Shown piece after piece: positions 14,898 through 22,643 of a DNA stretch of 23,166 nucleotides. The position numbers and the translations under genes are program-made. Source of the DNA: CAYOWK01 sp964407665 (GTDB lineage Bacteria > Pseudomonadota > Alphaproteobacteria > Caulobacterales > Hyphomonadaceae). Where the stretch lies: positions 1 through 23,166 of the forward strand of contig CAYOWK010000060.1 in the NCBI GenBank assembly GCA_964407665.1, written 5' to 3'. The first letter of the stretch is position 1, and each line of letters opens with the position of its first letter. The notes beneath the pieces were generated by a model that saw nothing but the letters and a program-made list of their open reading frames with translations, was not told the origin of the DNA and searched no databases.

Positions 14898-15080
14898 TTA
14901 CGACCTGCGTACCCGTTCCGCTTCGATCTCGGCGACCGCCTGCTCCAGCAAATCCTCGGGTATCCGGTCATACGGATCCGGCAGCCGGTATTCGCCGCGC
15001 CGTCTCAGACGAGGCGGTGTCGCGACAGTCAGGGGTGTCACGTCATCCTGCCCGGCGGCACGGGGAACTGGCTTGCTCAT
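14898..15080 (-). CDS. Small protein of unknown function (60 aa)
   Basis: The protein has 60 residues and is charged and probably partly disordered: MSKPVPRAAGQDDVTPL, then a basic RLRRRGEYRLPDPYDRIP segment and a C-terminal helix EDLLEQAVAEIEAERVRRS. I recognise no family. Its start lies 12 bases after the S24 repressor stop on the same strand, so it is probably its operon partner. The ribosome site is weak. The C-terminal heptad-like helix makes a real protein more likely than a chance frame. Confidence 0.5.
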   Translation of the reverse strand: MSKPVPRAAGQDDVTPLTVATPPRLRRRGEYRLPDPYDRIPEDLLEQAVAEIEAERVRRS

Positions 15081-15092
15081 CGAAATGCTCTG

Positions 15093-15710
15093 CTACTGGC
15101 TCGCCCAAAGGATCCGCGCGATCCACGACACATCGCTGCGGGGCAGCACGCGCGGCTCATAGTCCGGGTTCAGAGAGTGCAGCTCCACCACGCGGCTGTT
15201 CAGCTTGCCCAGAACCTTCGCCATCACCTCGCCGTCGTGCGTCCGCACCACGACGCGGTCGCCCTTGTGAACGGCGGCGCCGGGCGCCACCACAATCCGA
15301 TCGCCGGAGCGATAGACCGGCTCCATGGAATCGCCGGTAATCTGCAGGGCGTAGACCGTCTCCGGCCCGAGACCGGGAAACCGCACCTCGTCCCATCCGT
15401 TTCCAGAGGGAAATCCTGCATCGTCGAAATAGCCATCGGCCCCGGCCTTGGCGAAGCCGAGCAGGGGCGCGCGGCCGCCCTGACGGCCCTCGGCCAGCGC
15501 CGCAAAATCCTCCATCGTCGCGCCCACCGCATCCAGCGCCCGCGACAGGCTCTCGGTGGACAGCCAGCGCGGCGCGCCATCCGGCCCCTCGCGCTTGGAT
15601 TTGTTGAACGCCGTCGCATCGAGCCCCGCCCGCCGCGCAAGACCGGACGCGGTGAGCCCGTTGCGCTCCGCCAGCAGGTCGATGGCTTTCCAGATGTCGC
15701 TGTGACGCAT
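15093..15710 (-). CDS. S24/LexA-like HTH transcriptional repressor
   Basis: The protein has 205 residues. The N-terminal HTH (about 5-60) is IWKAIDLLAERNGLTASG, LARRAGLDATAFNKSK, LSTESLSRALDA. The C-terminal part (about 85-205) is a peptidase S24 domain: GFAKAGADG holds a possible Ala-Gly self-cleavage site at about 89/90, ITGDSMEP the catalytic S128, and EVMAKVLGK the catalytic K165. Such proteins repress genes until self-cleavage during DNA damage or another signal; the trigger here is unknown. I chose ATG 15710 (MRHSDIWK) because the promoter found at 15738-15766 would place transcription just upstream of it and downstream of the alternative ATG at 15749. It is probably autoregulated through CCTATAGG sites. 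The 60-aa gene follows. Confidence 0.86.
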   Translation of the reverse strand: MRHSDIWKAIDLLAERNGLTASGLARRAGLDATAFNKSKREGPDGAPRWLSTESLSRALDAVGATMEDFAALAEGRQGGRAPLLGFAKAGADGYFDDAGFPSGNGWDEVRFPGLGPETVYALQITGDSMEPVYRSGDRIVVAPGAAVHKGDRVVVRTHDGEVMAKVLGKLNSRVVELHSLNPDYEPRVLPRSDVSWIARILWASQ

Positions 15711-15737
15711 GTCTCGGCCCCGGGGCTTGAACGCCAG

Positions 15738-15772
15738 ATAGGACGCCATACCTATAGGAATGTCAACCTATG
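15738..15772 (-). promoter_or_regulatory. Promoter and operator of the S24 repressor gene
   Basis: On the minus strand the -35 is a perfect TTGACA (15766-15761). After 17 bases comes TCCTAT (15743-15738) as -10. The spacer carries the palindrome CCTATAGG (15758-15751), and half-sites ATAGG and CCTAT flank it at the -35 side (CATAGG, 15772-15767) and within the -10. Three related half-sites around a core promoter are the layout of an autorepressed operator. The -35 and palindrome lie inside the last codons of the 2H phosphoesterase gene. Confidence 0.62.
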
Positions 15773-16288
15773 TGGTGGGGTGGCCAGTGGAATGCGTGGT
15801 CCCGTTTCGAGGCTGGAGACTTCGTTGTCGGTTTCGAACGGATGGTTGTATCGCGACCAGCAGACCGTATCGAAGACGATCCGGCCCGGTAGGGTCCCGG
15901 CAATCGCCTCCAGCTGGTCCAGATCCGTTGGCTCGCCATAGGTCAGGCTGACATGGGGTTCAAAGGCGTCGCTGGCCGCAAGGCGCCACATGGCCAGGGC
16001 GTCACGGCGCAAGGCAAGCAGGGCATCGGTCGTCCGCAGGCGGATAGCGAAGGACTGGGAAAAGCGGTCCGTGCGCAGCGCCCCGTCTGGCTCAAGCAGC
16101 AGCGCCGGATGTCGAGCCGCCAGATCGGCCAGTCCGTTACCGGATATCACTCCCGGATCGGCGCCAGCCACCAGTGTCAGATGGGCGGCGAACGCCGGGC
16201 GCTCGCGGCTGCGGGCATACGCGGCGATGGCCTGGTTCAGCCGGATCTGCATGCTGTGCTCAGGCATCAGCCAGACTGCGGCGCGCAT
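15752..16288 (-). CDS. 2H phosphoesterase (cyclic phosphodiesterase-like)
   Basis: The protein has 178 residues with the two H-x-T/S-x signatures of the 2H phosphoesterase superfamily at the right separation: AHLTLVAG (H36) and PHVSLTYG (H112). The N-terminal SVWLMPEH-like start (MRAAVWLMPEHS) and the order suggest the plant/yeast-type cyclic phosphodiesterase (CPDase) branch, which opens 1'',2''- or 2',3'-cyclic phosphates; the substrate is an inference. It is cytoplasmic. GGGGGAAG lies 7 bases before ATG 16288, and the PBP4 gene stops 30 bases upstream on the same strand, so it is probably the third gene of the MFS-PBP4 operon. Its last codons overlap the promoter/operator of the S24 repressor gene. 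Confidence 0.84.
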   Translation of the reverse strand: MRAAVWLMPEHSMQIRLNQAIAAYARSRERPAFAAHLTLVAGADPGVISGNGLADLAARHPALLLEPDGALRTDRFSQSFAIRLRTTDALLALRRDALAMWRLAASDAFEPHVSLTYGEPTDLDQLEAIAGTLPGRIVFDTVCWSRYNHPFETDNEVSSLETGPRIPLATPPHRLTFL

Positions 16289-16318
16289 TGGACGGCTTCC
16301 CCCAGGTTGCTGATGTGT

Positions 16319-17806
16319 TCAGTAGGCTTCCGCAATCGCCACCAGCGCCGCATCCATCGCCCCCGTGGCCGTCTCGGCGCCAGACGGGCGGTCGTTGGCG
16401 TAGGCCGAGAAGACCAGAGTCCGTCCGGACGCCGTCGTCAGAAAACCGGACAGCGCATTCACGGCGTTCAGCGACCCCGTCTTGGCAAAAATCTTCCCCT
16501 CCAGCGACGTTCCGCCAAACCTGCGCGCCAGCGTCCCGTCCACCCCGCCAATGGGAAGCGTCTCGCGGAACGCCGCCCCCCAGGGCTGGGCCTGCGTCCA
16601 CAGCAGGAAACGGGTGACCATGCGCGGCGCCAGACGGTTGTAAGTTGACATGCCGGAGCCGTCCGACAGGTCCCAGGCCGCGCGCTCCACGGTCGCCTCC
16701 GCCAGCATCGCCTCGACCCTCTTGAGACCATGTGCGCCAGAGCCCGTCCCGTCGATCAGCCCCAGCCGGCGCAGCAGCAGTTCCGCGTGCAGGTTCTGGC
16801 TGACCTTGTTGATGTGCCGCAGGTCTTCGCCCAGCGGCGCCGGAAGCAGCCGCGCAATCTCCCGCGACCGCGCAGCCGCCGGGGCGCTGGCTGCGCCTTC
16901 AACCGACGGATCATCTGCAAGCTGCCCGGGGCGGTGGCGGACGCGCACTTCGCCGGTGATCTCGATTCCGGCGTTGGTCAGATACAGATGCAACCGGCGG
17001 GCTGCGATATCGGCTGGGTCCTCGACGCCGATGCGGACGATCCGTTCCACAGACGATGCCGCGATACGCCCGTAGACGCGCACAGCCGCCGAGCCGGGGC
17101 GCCGCTCCACCCGCAGGTCGCTGTCGGAGCCTTCAGACGTCATGACCTCGCTGACCAGCGGGTAGGTGGTCGCCTCGTCAGCCCAGGCTGTCGTCGCCAG
17201 CTGTCCCGGTTGCGCACCAGGCTTCACAGTGATGGCAAGTTCGTTGTCATCCACGGTGAGCGCGGAGATCGCCGTCCCGGACCGCGTCTCCAGATTGTTC
17301 CAGCTCCAGCCCGGCCCCCAGCGCTCATCCGGAAACAGCGTGTCGTCCCCGATGACGTCGTGCACGGCTTTCAGGCCCTGCGCCCGCGCGGCTTCGGCCA
17401 GGTGCCAGAGGCAGTTCCGGATGCAGTCCGGCGCGGTAGACAGCGTCCCATCGCCGCCGCCGTACAGCACCAGGTCAGGCGGCTCGCCTTCACCGCGCGG
17501 CTCAAGACGAAGCGACGTTCCGCCAGCGACATCAGGCCGGTCGAGACCGTTGAGGTATCTGAACGCCGCCGCCGTCGTGAATAGCTTGGTGTTGGACGCC
17601 GGCACAAAGCGGCTGTCCGGGTTGATCGAGACAACTTCCCGGCCGTCCAGCGTCGCCACAACCAGACCCCACCGCGTGCCCTCGAGCTGCGGCTGTTCGA
17701 GCGCCTCGCGGGCGCGCCCTTCGAGTGAAGCGCAGGCGGACAGCAGCGATAGCAGAAGAACGATGCCTGCCTTTCGGACGGTGCTCGCGGAGATAGTCAG
17801 ATTCAA
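16319..17806 (-). CDS. dacB: PBP4-type D-alanyl-D-alanine carboxypeptidase/endopeptidase (lipoprotein)
   Basis: The protein has 495 residues. The signal ends in LLSAC (Cys25), suggesting a lipoprotein. The peptidase S13 (PBP4/DacB) motifs are complete: SNTK (S71, K74), SQN in KVSQNLHAE (S336, N338), DGSGMS (382-387) and KTG (K442-G444). Such enzymes cut terminal D-Ala or D-Ala-mDAP cross-links in periplasmic peptidoglycan. Residues 127-132 (DCIRNC) place two cysteines after the GGGDGTLS block, which I do not remember as standard. The start is TTG 17806, after GAGGA; TTGA overlaps the TGA stop of the MFS gene, so the two are translationally coupled. The 2H gene follows after 30 bases. Confidence 0.93.
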   Translation of the reverse strand: MNLTISASTVRKAGIVLLLSLLSACASLEGRAREALEQPQLEGTRWGLVVATLDGREVVSINPDSRFVPASNTKLFTTAAAFRYLNGLDRPDVAGGTSLRLEPRGEGEPPDLVLYGGGDGTLSTAPDCIRNCLWHLAEAARAQGLKAVHDVIGDDTLFPDERWGPGWSWNNLETRSGTAISALTVDDNELAITVKPGAQPGQLATTAWADEATTYPLVSEVMTSEGSDSDLRVERRPGSAAVRVYGRIAASSVERIVRIGVEDPADIAARRLHLYLTNAGIEITGEVRVRHRPGQLADDPSVEGAASAPAAARSREIARLLPAPLGEDLRHINKVSQNLHAELLLRRLGLIDGTGSGAHGLKRVEAMLAEATVERAAWDLSDGSGMSTYNRLAPRMVTRFLLWTQAQPWGAAFRETLPIGGVDGTLARRFGGTSLEGKIFAKTGSLNAVNALSGFLTTASGRTLVFSAYANDRPSGAETATGAMDAALVAIAEAY

Positions 17807-19068
17807 GTTTCGTCCTCGGCTGCGAGCATGGCCTGTCGGCTGCGGTCGATATCAGGCGCCAGCAGGTGAACCACGAGCAGGGCGACGATCTTGGCCCCCG
17901 CACACAGCATCAGCATCGGCGCATAGGACCCTGTAGCGTCCAGAACCGCGCCCGTGAACTCATTCATGGCAAGTCCGCTCAGCCCGCCAAGGGTTGCGCC
18001 AAACCCGATCACCACCCCGGTCTGCCTGGCTGGAAACACGTCCGTCGCAAGGCCGAATATGCTGGTCGAGAACATCTGGTGCGCCGCCAGCGTGAGGCCC
18101 ATCAGTCCCGCCGCAAGCCAGACGCTGTCGACTGCCGCCACCGTGAAGACCGGAACCGCCAGCAGGGCCCCTATCGCCATCGGCGTCTTGCGCGCAGCGT
18201 TGAACGAGCGGCCACGGGCAAGCATCCGGCTCGACAGCCAGCCGGCGAAGAAGGACCCTGCCGCCGCCAGTGCAAAGACCAGCGCAACTGGCCAGGATGC
18301 AGAGCCCATGTTCAGTCCGTACTGCTTGGCGAAGATGTCGGGCGCCCAGAAGAACAGGAAGACCCACACGAAGTCGGACAGGAACTTGCCCATCGCCACG
18401 GCCCACGTTCTTCGGTCCAGCAGCAGCGGAAGCAGCCGACCGGCCGGAACAGACCCTGCTGCAGGCGCCGACGCTGGTGTTGGCGGTCTGGGGACGATCA
18501 TCCACGCCGCCAGCCATACAATGCCCAGGGCTCCGGTTGCGATGAAGGCGGCCTTCCAGCCGAAGGCGATGGCGATCGCCGGGACTGCGATGGGGGCTAC
18601 GACCGCGCCGATGTTCGGTGCGACGTTCATCACGCCCAGCGCCAGCGAGCGGTCGTTGCCCTTGAACCAGGTGGCGACTGTCTTGACGGCGGCGGGCAGG
18701 TTGATGGCTTCCGTTGCGCCGAGGACAGCCCGCACGGCGAAGAAACCGGAGACTGTCGAGACGAAGGCATGGGCCATCTGCGCGAGGCTCCAGCCGCCGA
18801 CGCCGATGGAGTAGCCTGCGCGCAGGCCCACCTTGTCGACGAACCAGCCGACAGCCAGCATCGAGAAGATGGTGGCGAGCTGGAAGGCAGAAACGATGTG
18901 GGCGTAGTCGCTGTCGCTCCAGCCGAACTCCGATTCCAGTTCGGGCTTCAGGATCGCGATGGTCTGCCGGTCGATGTAGTTGAGCAGGGCGGCGCCGAAA
19001 ACGAGGCCGAGCACCGCCCATCGCCAGCGCTCGGCGGGCGATACGCCCGTCGCGTCAGGTGTCCTCAT
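17803..19068 (-). CDS. MFS transporter, anion:cation symporter (ExuT-like) type
   Basis: This 421-residue major facilitator protein has about twelve membrane segments. The N-terminal LNYIDRQTIAILKPEL and GWFVDKVGLRAGYS (the loop 2-3 motif) are typical of the ACS (hexuronate/galactonate transporter) family, as is AVLGATEAINLPAAVKTVATWF near TM4 (quoted in part). It would carry organic anions into the cell; substrate unknown. The start at 19068 (MRTPDATG) follows GGGGAGG by about seven bases. It is first gene of an operon with the PBP4 gene (overlapping TTGA) and the 2H phosphoesterase. Cotranscription with a peptidoglycan enzyme raises the idea of cell-wall fragment uptake, but no sequence feature proves it. 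Confidence 0.9.
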   Translation of the reverse strand: MRTPDATGVSPAERWRWAVLGLVFGAALLNYIDRQTIAILKPELESEFGWSDSDYAHIVSAFQLATIFSMLAVGWFVDKVGLRAGYSIGVGGWSLAQMAHAFVSTVSGFFAVRAVLGATEAINLPAAVKTVATWFKGNDRSLALGVMNVAPNIGAVVAPIAVPAIAIAFGWKAAFIATGALGIVWLAAWMIVPRPPTPASAPAAGSVPAGRLLPLLLDRRTWAVAMGKFLSDFVWVFLFFWAPDIFAKQYGLNMGSASWPVALVFALAAAGSFFAGWLSSRMLARGRSFNAARKTPMAIGALLAVPVFTVAAVDSVWLAAGLMGLTLAAHQMFSTSIFGLATDVFPARQTGVVIGFGATLGGLSGLAMNEFTGAVLDATGSYAPMLMLCAGAKIVALLVVHLLAPDIDRSRQAMLAAEDET

Positions 19069-19231
19069 CTGGCGGCCTCCCCGCATGTCTGTTTTGTTAC
19101 AAGCTTAGACAGGCAGGCCGGGAGGGCAATCGCCCCTTTCAGGCCTTCCGCTGCGGCGCCCAAAGCTGAATTGCGCTGGACCGGATCGCGGGGCAGGTTC
19201 CCGGCTGATACAGGCAAGGAACGGGACCCAG

Positions 19232-20452
19232 ATGGCGAGCAATCGCGAGTTCGACGTGATCGTGCATGGCGCGACCGGCTTCACTGGCGGTCTGGTGGCC
19301 CAGCACATGCTGAAGCAGTACGGCGCCGGGAAAGACGTTCGCTGGGCGCTGTCGGGGCGCAACATGGCGAAGCTGGAAGCGGTTCGCGCGAGCCTGGGCG
19401 CGCCCGATCTGACCCTGATCGCCGCCGACGCCGCCGATCCAGCGTCGCTGCAGGCCCTGGTCGAAAGGAGCGCCGTTATCATCAGCACGGTGGGCCCCTA
19501 CCAGCTTCATGGCGAGCCGCTCGTTGCATCGTGCGCGGCTGCGGGAACCGACTATGTCGATCTCTGCGGTGAACCGGCCTGGATGGCCGATATGATCGCC
19601 CGCCACGACGAGGCGGCGAAGGCGTCCGGCGCCCGTATCGTCTTCTCCTGCGGCTTCGATTCGATCCCGTTCGATCTGGGCGTCGTCTTCATCGAGGCCG
19701 AGGCGCAGCGACGGTTCGGAGCTCCGCTGACCCGCGTCCGGGCGCGCGTCCGGGCCATGAAGGGCGGCTTCTCCGGCGGCACCGTCGCCAGCGGGATCGA
19801 GACGCAGCTGGCTGCGAAGCGCGACCCGTCCATCCTCCGCACGCTGGCGGACCCGTTCGCCCTGACGCCCGGCTTCCGAGGCCCGCCGCAGCCGCCAGGG
19901 GACAAGGCGGTCTATGACGATACGGTCGGGGCGTGGGCGACGGTCTTCATCATGGCCGGCATCAACACCAAGAACGTGCACCGCACGAACTTCCTGCTTG
20001 GACACGCGTTCGGACAGGACTTTCTCTATGACGAAATGCAGCTGACGGGCGCGGGCCAGAACGGCGAGAAGCGCGCGAAGTCGGCCGAGAAGATGACGGG
20101 CGTGATGAACGCCGTTCTCGGCAACCCCATCCTCCGAGCGATCGCCCGCAACTTCCTGCCGAAGCCTGGGCAGGGGCCGTCGCTGGAGCAGCGCGAATCC
20201 GGCTTCTTCGACGTGGTCTTCGTCGGCGACACCGCAGACGGCAAGCGTCTGCGCGCCAGCGTGAAGGGGGATCGCGATCCCGGCTATGGCGGCACGTCGA
20301 AGATGATCTCGGAAAGCGCCCTGTGCCTTGCACGGGACGTCGGGCGCGACCGCACGCCGGGCGGCGTCTGGACGCCCGGCGCCGCCATGGGTGAGGCGCT
20401 GATCGCAAGGCTTCAGGCCAACGCCGGTCTGACGTTCGAGATGGAAGGGTAG
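19232..20452 (+). CDS. Saccharopine dehydrogenase-like NAD(P)-binding reductase
   Basis: The protein has 406 residues. The N-terminal Rossmann motif is VIVHGATGFTGG (G13, G16, G19), followed by WALSGRNMAKLE, VGPYQLHGEPLVASCAAAGT with the YVDLCGE block, and CGFDSIPFDLG. This is the bacterial/mycobacterial branch related to trans-acting enoyl reductases and eukaryotic SCCPDH, rather than true lysine-pathway saccharopine dehydrogenase. The substrate is likely a lipid or acyl chain, by family analogy only. It has no signal peptide. Start ATG 19232 follows AAGGAACGGGA. It is divergent from the MFS operon, with 163 bases between them, and followed by the phospholipase C gene after 56 bases. Confidence 0.85.
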   Translation: MASNREFDVIVHGATGFTGGLVAQHMLKQYGAGKDVRWALSGRNMAKLEAVRASLGAPDLTLIAADAADPASLQALVERSAVIISTVGPYQLHGEPLVASCAAAGTDYVDLCGEPAWMADMIARHDEAAKASGARIVFSCGFDSIPFDLGVVFIEAEAQRRFGAPLTRVRARVRAMKGGFSGGTVASGIETQLAAKRDPSILRTLADPFALTPGFRGPPQPPGDKAVYDDTVGAWATVFIMAGINTKNVHRTNFLLGHAFGQDFLYDEMQLTGAGQNGEKRAKSAEKMTGVMNAVLGNPILRAIARNFLPKPGQGPSLEQRESGFFDVVFVGDTADGKRLRASVKGDRDPGYGGTSKMISESALCLARDVGRDRTPGGVWTPGAAMGEALIARLQANAGLTFEMEG

Positions 20453-20508
20453 CCTATGGGCTGTGTCGCGGTGAGGACTGTCACGATCCCGGCCTAGGAG
20501 GTGCCTCC

Positions 20509-22570
20509 ATGACACAGATCGACCGCCGCCGCCTCCTTCTCGCCGCCGCTGCCGGGGTCGGTTTGCCAGCGTCCATCTCCAGGGCCTGGGCCATTGATGC
20601 GGATGTTCGAACGGGCACGATCAGTGACGTCCAGCACGTCGTGATCCTGATGCAGGAGAACCGCTCGTTCGATCACTACTTCGGAACGATGGCGGGAGTC
20701 CGCGGATTTGCCGATCGCTTTCCTGTTCCTCTGCCAGAGGGTCTGACCGTCTGGACGCAGGGCTACACCAAAGGCGAGCCAAAGCAGATCGCCCCGTTCG
20801 CCCTGAACACCGCGCAGACCTTTGCGCATATGAGGGTCGAAGGCACGCCGCATAGCTGGGTCGATGCGCAGGATGCCTGGGATGAGGGCCGGATGCGCCG
20901 CTGGCCGGATTTCAAGCGCCCTCACGCCATGGGCCATTTCGAACAGGCCGACATCCCTTTCCAGTGGGCGCTGGCGGACGCCTTCACGCTCTGTGAAGCC
21001 TACCACTGCGCATTCCATGGCGGCACGAACACCAACCGGCTCTTCCTGTGGAGCGGTACGAATGACGGGGAGGGGACGCGCGGCGGGCCGTCCATCTCAA
21101 ACTCCCACGACGAGATGAAGGAAGCCGTGAAGTCCCCCTACCGCTGGACCACATATCCGGAACGGCTCGAGGCCGCCGGCGTCAGCTGGAAGATCTACGA
21201 GGACATGGCGGACAATTTCGGGGACAATCCCCTCGTGGGGTTCAAGACATTCCAGGACTCTGCGGCCGGCCTTGCCGGCTGCGACCCGGCTCTGGCCGCC
21301 AAGGGACTCTCCACCCAGCATCTTGATGTTCTGCGCGCAGACGTTCTGGCGGGAACGCTGCCGTCGGTTTCCTGGGTGATCTCCCCCGCCATCGATTCCG
21401 AACATCCCGGCCCATCCTCGCCGGCGCAGGGCGCTGACTATGTGGCGCGCGTGATGGACTGCCTCACAGCCAATCCGGCCGTGTGGGCCCGGACCGTTTT
21501 CCTCGTGATGTTCGACGAGAACGACGGCTATTTCGACCACGTCCCCCCGCCGGCGCCGCCGAGCCTGGGACCGGACGGGACAATGCTCGGCGGCTCCACT
21601 GTCGATGTCGCGGTCGAGTACCATCGCGTTCGTGCGGAAAGCGAACAGAAAGCCGAGCGCGACGATCTGATGAACCGGCCCTATGGCCTTGGGCCGCGCG
21701 TGCCGCTCTGGGTCGTCGCCATGGAGCCGGGGCGGCTGGGTCAACGCCGAAGTCTTTGACCACACCTCCGTCATCCGGTTCCTCGAGGCTCGCTTTGGCG
21801 TCGCCGAGCCGAACATTTCAGCCTGGCGCCGGTCGGTGTGCGGCGATCTCACCTCCTGTTTTGATTTCGCCAGCCCGAACGCCAGCGGCCCGGCGATGCC
21901 GCAGACGGCCAGCATCGCGGCGAAGGCGGCGGCGTTGCCTGGGCGTACGACACCCCCGACGCCAAAGGATGTGGTTGCGCCTGTCCAGGCGGCCGGCGTG
22001 CGGCCGTCGCGTGCCTTGCCTTACCAGCTTGATGCCGCGCTCGTCGGTATTGCGCCGGCACGAGTGGAGTTCAGGAATACAGGCCGCGCCGGCGCTGTGT
22101 TCCATGCGTATGATCTGAGGCGGCCGCTCGATGCGCCGCGCCGGTACACGGTGGGGCCCGGGAAGATGCTCGCGGGCGAATGGCCTGCCGGAGACTTCGA
22201 TATCTTTGTTATTGGGCCGAATGGCTTCCATCGCCGGTACGTCAGCGGCGGCGGGGTCCTGGTGGCCCTCGCATCAGCCGGCGCCAAGGCCAGGCTGACG
22301 CTGACCGGCGCTGCAGACCGGACCATCCAGGTCGCGGTATCCTCCCCGGTCTATGGCGAGAAGCTGGGAAAGTGGTCGACGAAGCTGAGCCCGCGAGAGA
22401 CGGGAGAACACGCCTGGAACCTTTCCGGCACGGCCGGCTGGTACGACCTGACTGTGACGACAAAAGGTCTGGAAGGCGCGGCGCAACGGCTCGCTGGCCG
22501 CGTCGAAACGGGTGCGCCGTCGATCAGCGATCCCGCCATGGGCGGCGGGGCTGTGATGCGCTGGGCCTGA
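20509..22570 (+). pseudogene. Tat-exported phosphocholine-type phospholipase C, split by a frameshift
   Basis: The first frame (20509-21759, 416 aa) begins with a twin-arginine signal (DRRRLLLAAAAG). It carries the non-haemolytic phospholipase C / acid phosphatase motifs: ILMQENRSFDHYFGT (E50, N51), HGGTNTNRLFLWSG (T173) and FDENDGYFDHVPPP (D336, E337). After PLWVV at about 21717 it drifts into unrelated residues and stops. The +1 frame takes over exactly there with PWSRGGWVNAEVFDHTS and continues to 22570 with the two C-terminal DUF756-like domains. The expected junction is WVVSPWS, so two bases appear lost. Joined length is about 686 residues, normal for the family. The downstream part is otherwise well preserved, so the change is recent or an assembly error. 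AGGAGG precedes the ATG; GGAGgtgcCTCC could partly hide it. Confidence 0.88.
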
Positions 22571-22586
22571 AGCGCAGCGACAAAGA

Positions 22587-22618
22587 AAACGCCGCCGGGC
22601 ATGACCCCGGCGGCGTTT
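22587..22618 (-). terminator. Strong terminator between glnA and the phospholipase C gene
   Basis: AAACGCCGCCGGG (22587-22599) and CCCGGCGGCGTTT (22606-22618) form a perfect 13-bp stem with a 6-base loop. On the minus strand it is followed by TCTTTG after a T-rich arm, so it chiefly ends glnA, 25 bases after its stop. It also ends the convergent phospholipase C transcript. Confidence 0.88.
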
Positions 22619-22643
22619 CCAGTTCTCATCGAACGGGTCTGGA

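Noticed and set aside
14898..15710. The S24 repressor with its 60-aa partner as a prophage immunity region.
   Set aside because: No integrase, Cro-like gene, attachment site or phage gene is nearby; neighbours are ordinary chromosomal genes.
17866..19572. A 568-codon plus-strand frame opposite the MFS gene and entering the reductase gene.
   Set aside because: Arg/His/Gln-rich shadow sequence; overlaps two well-supported genes.
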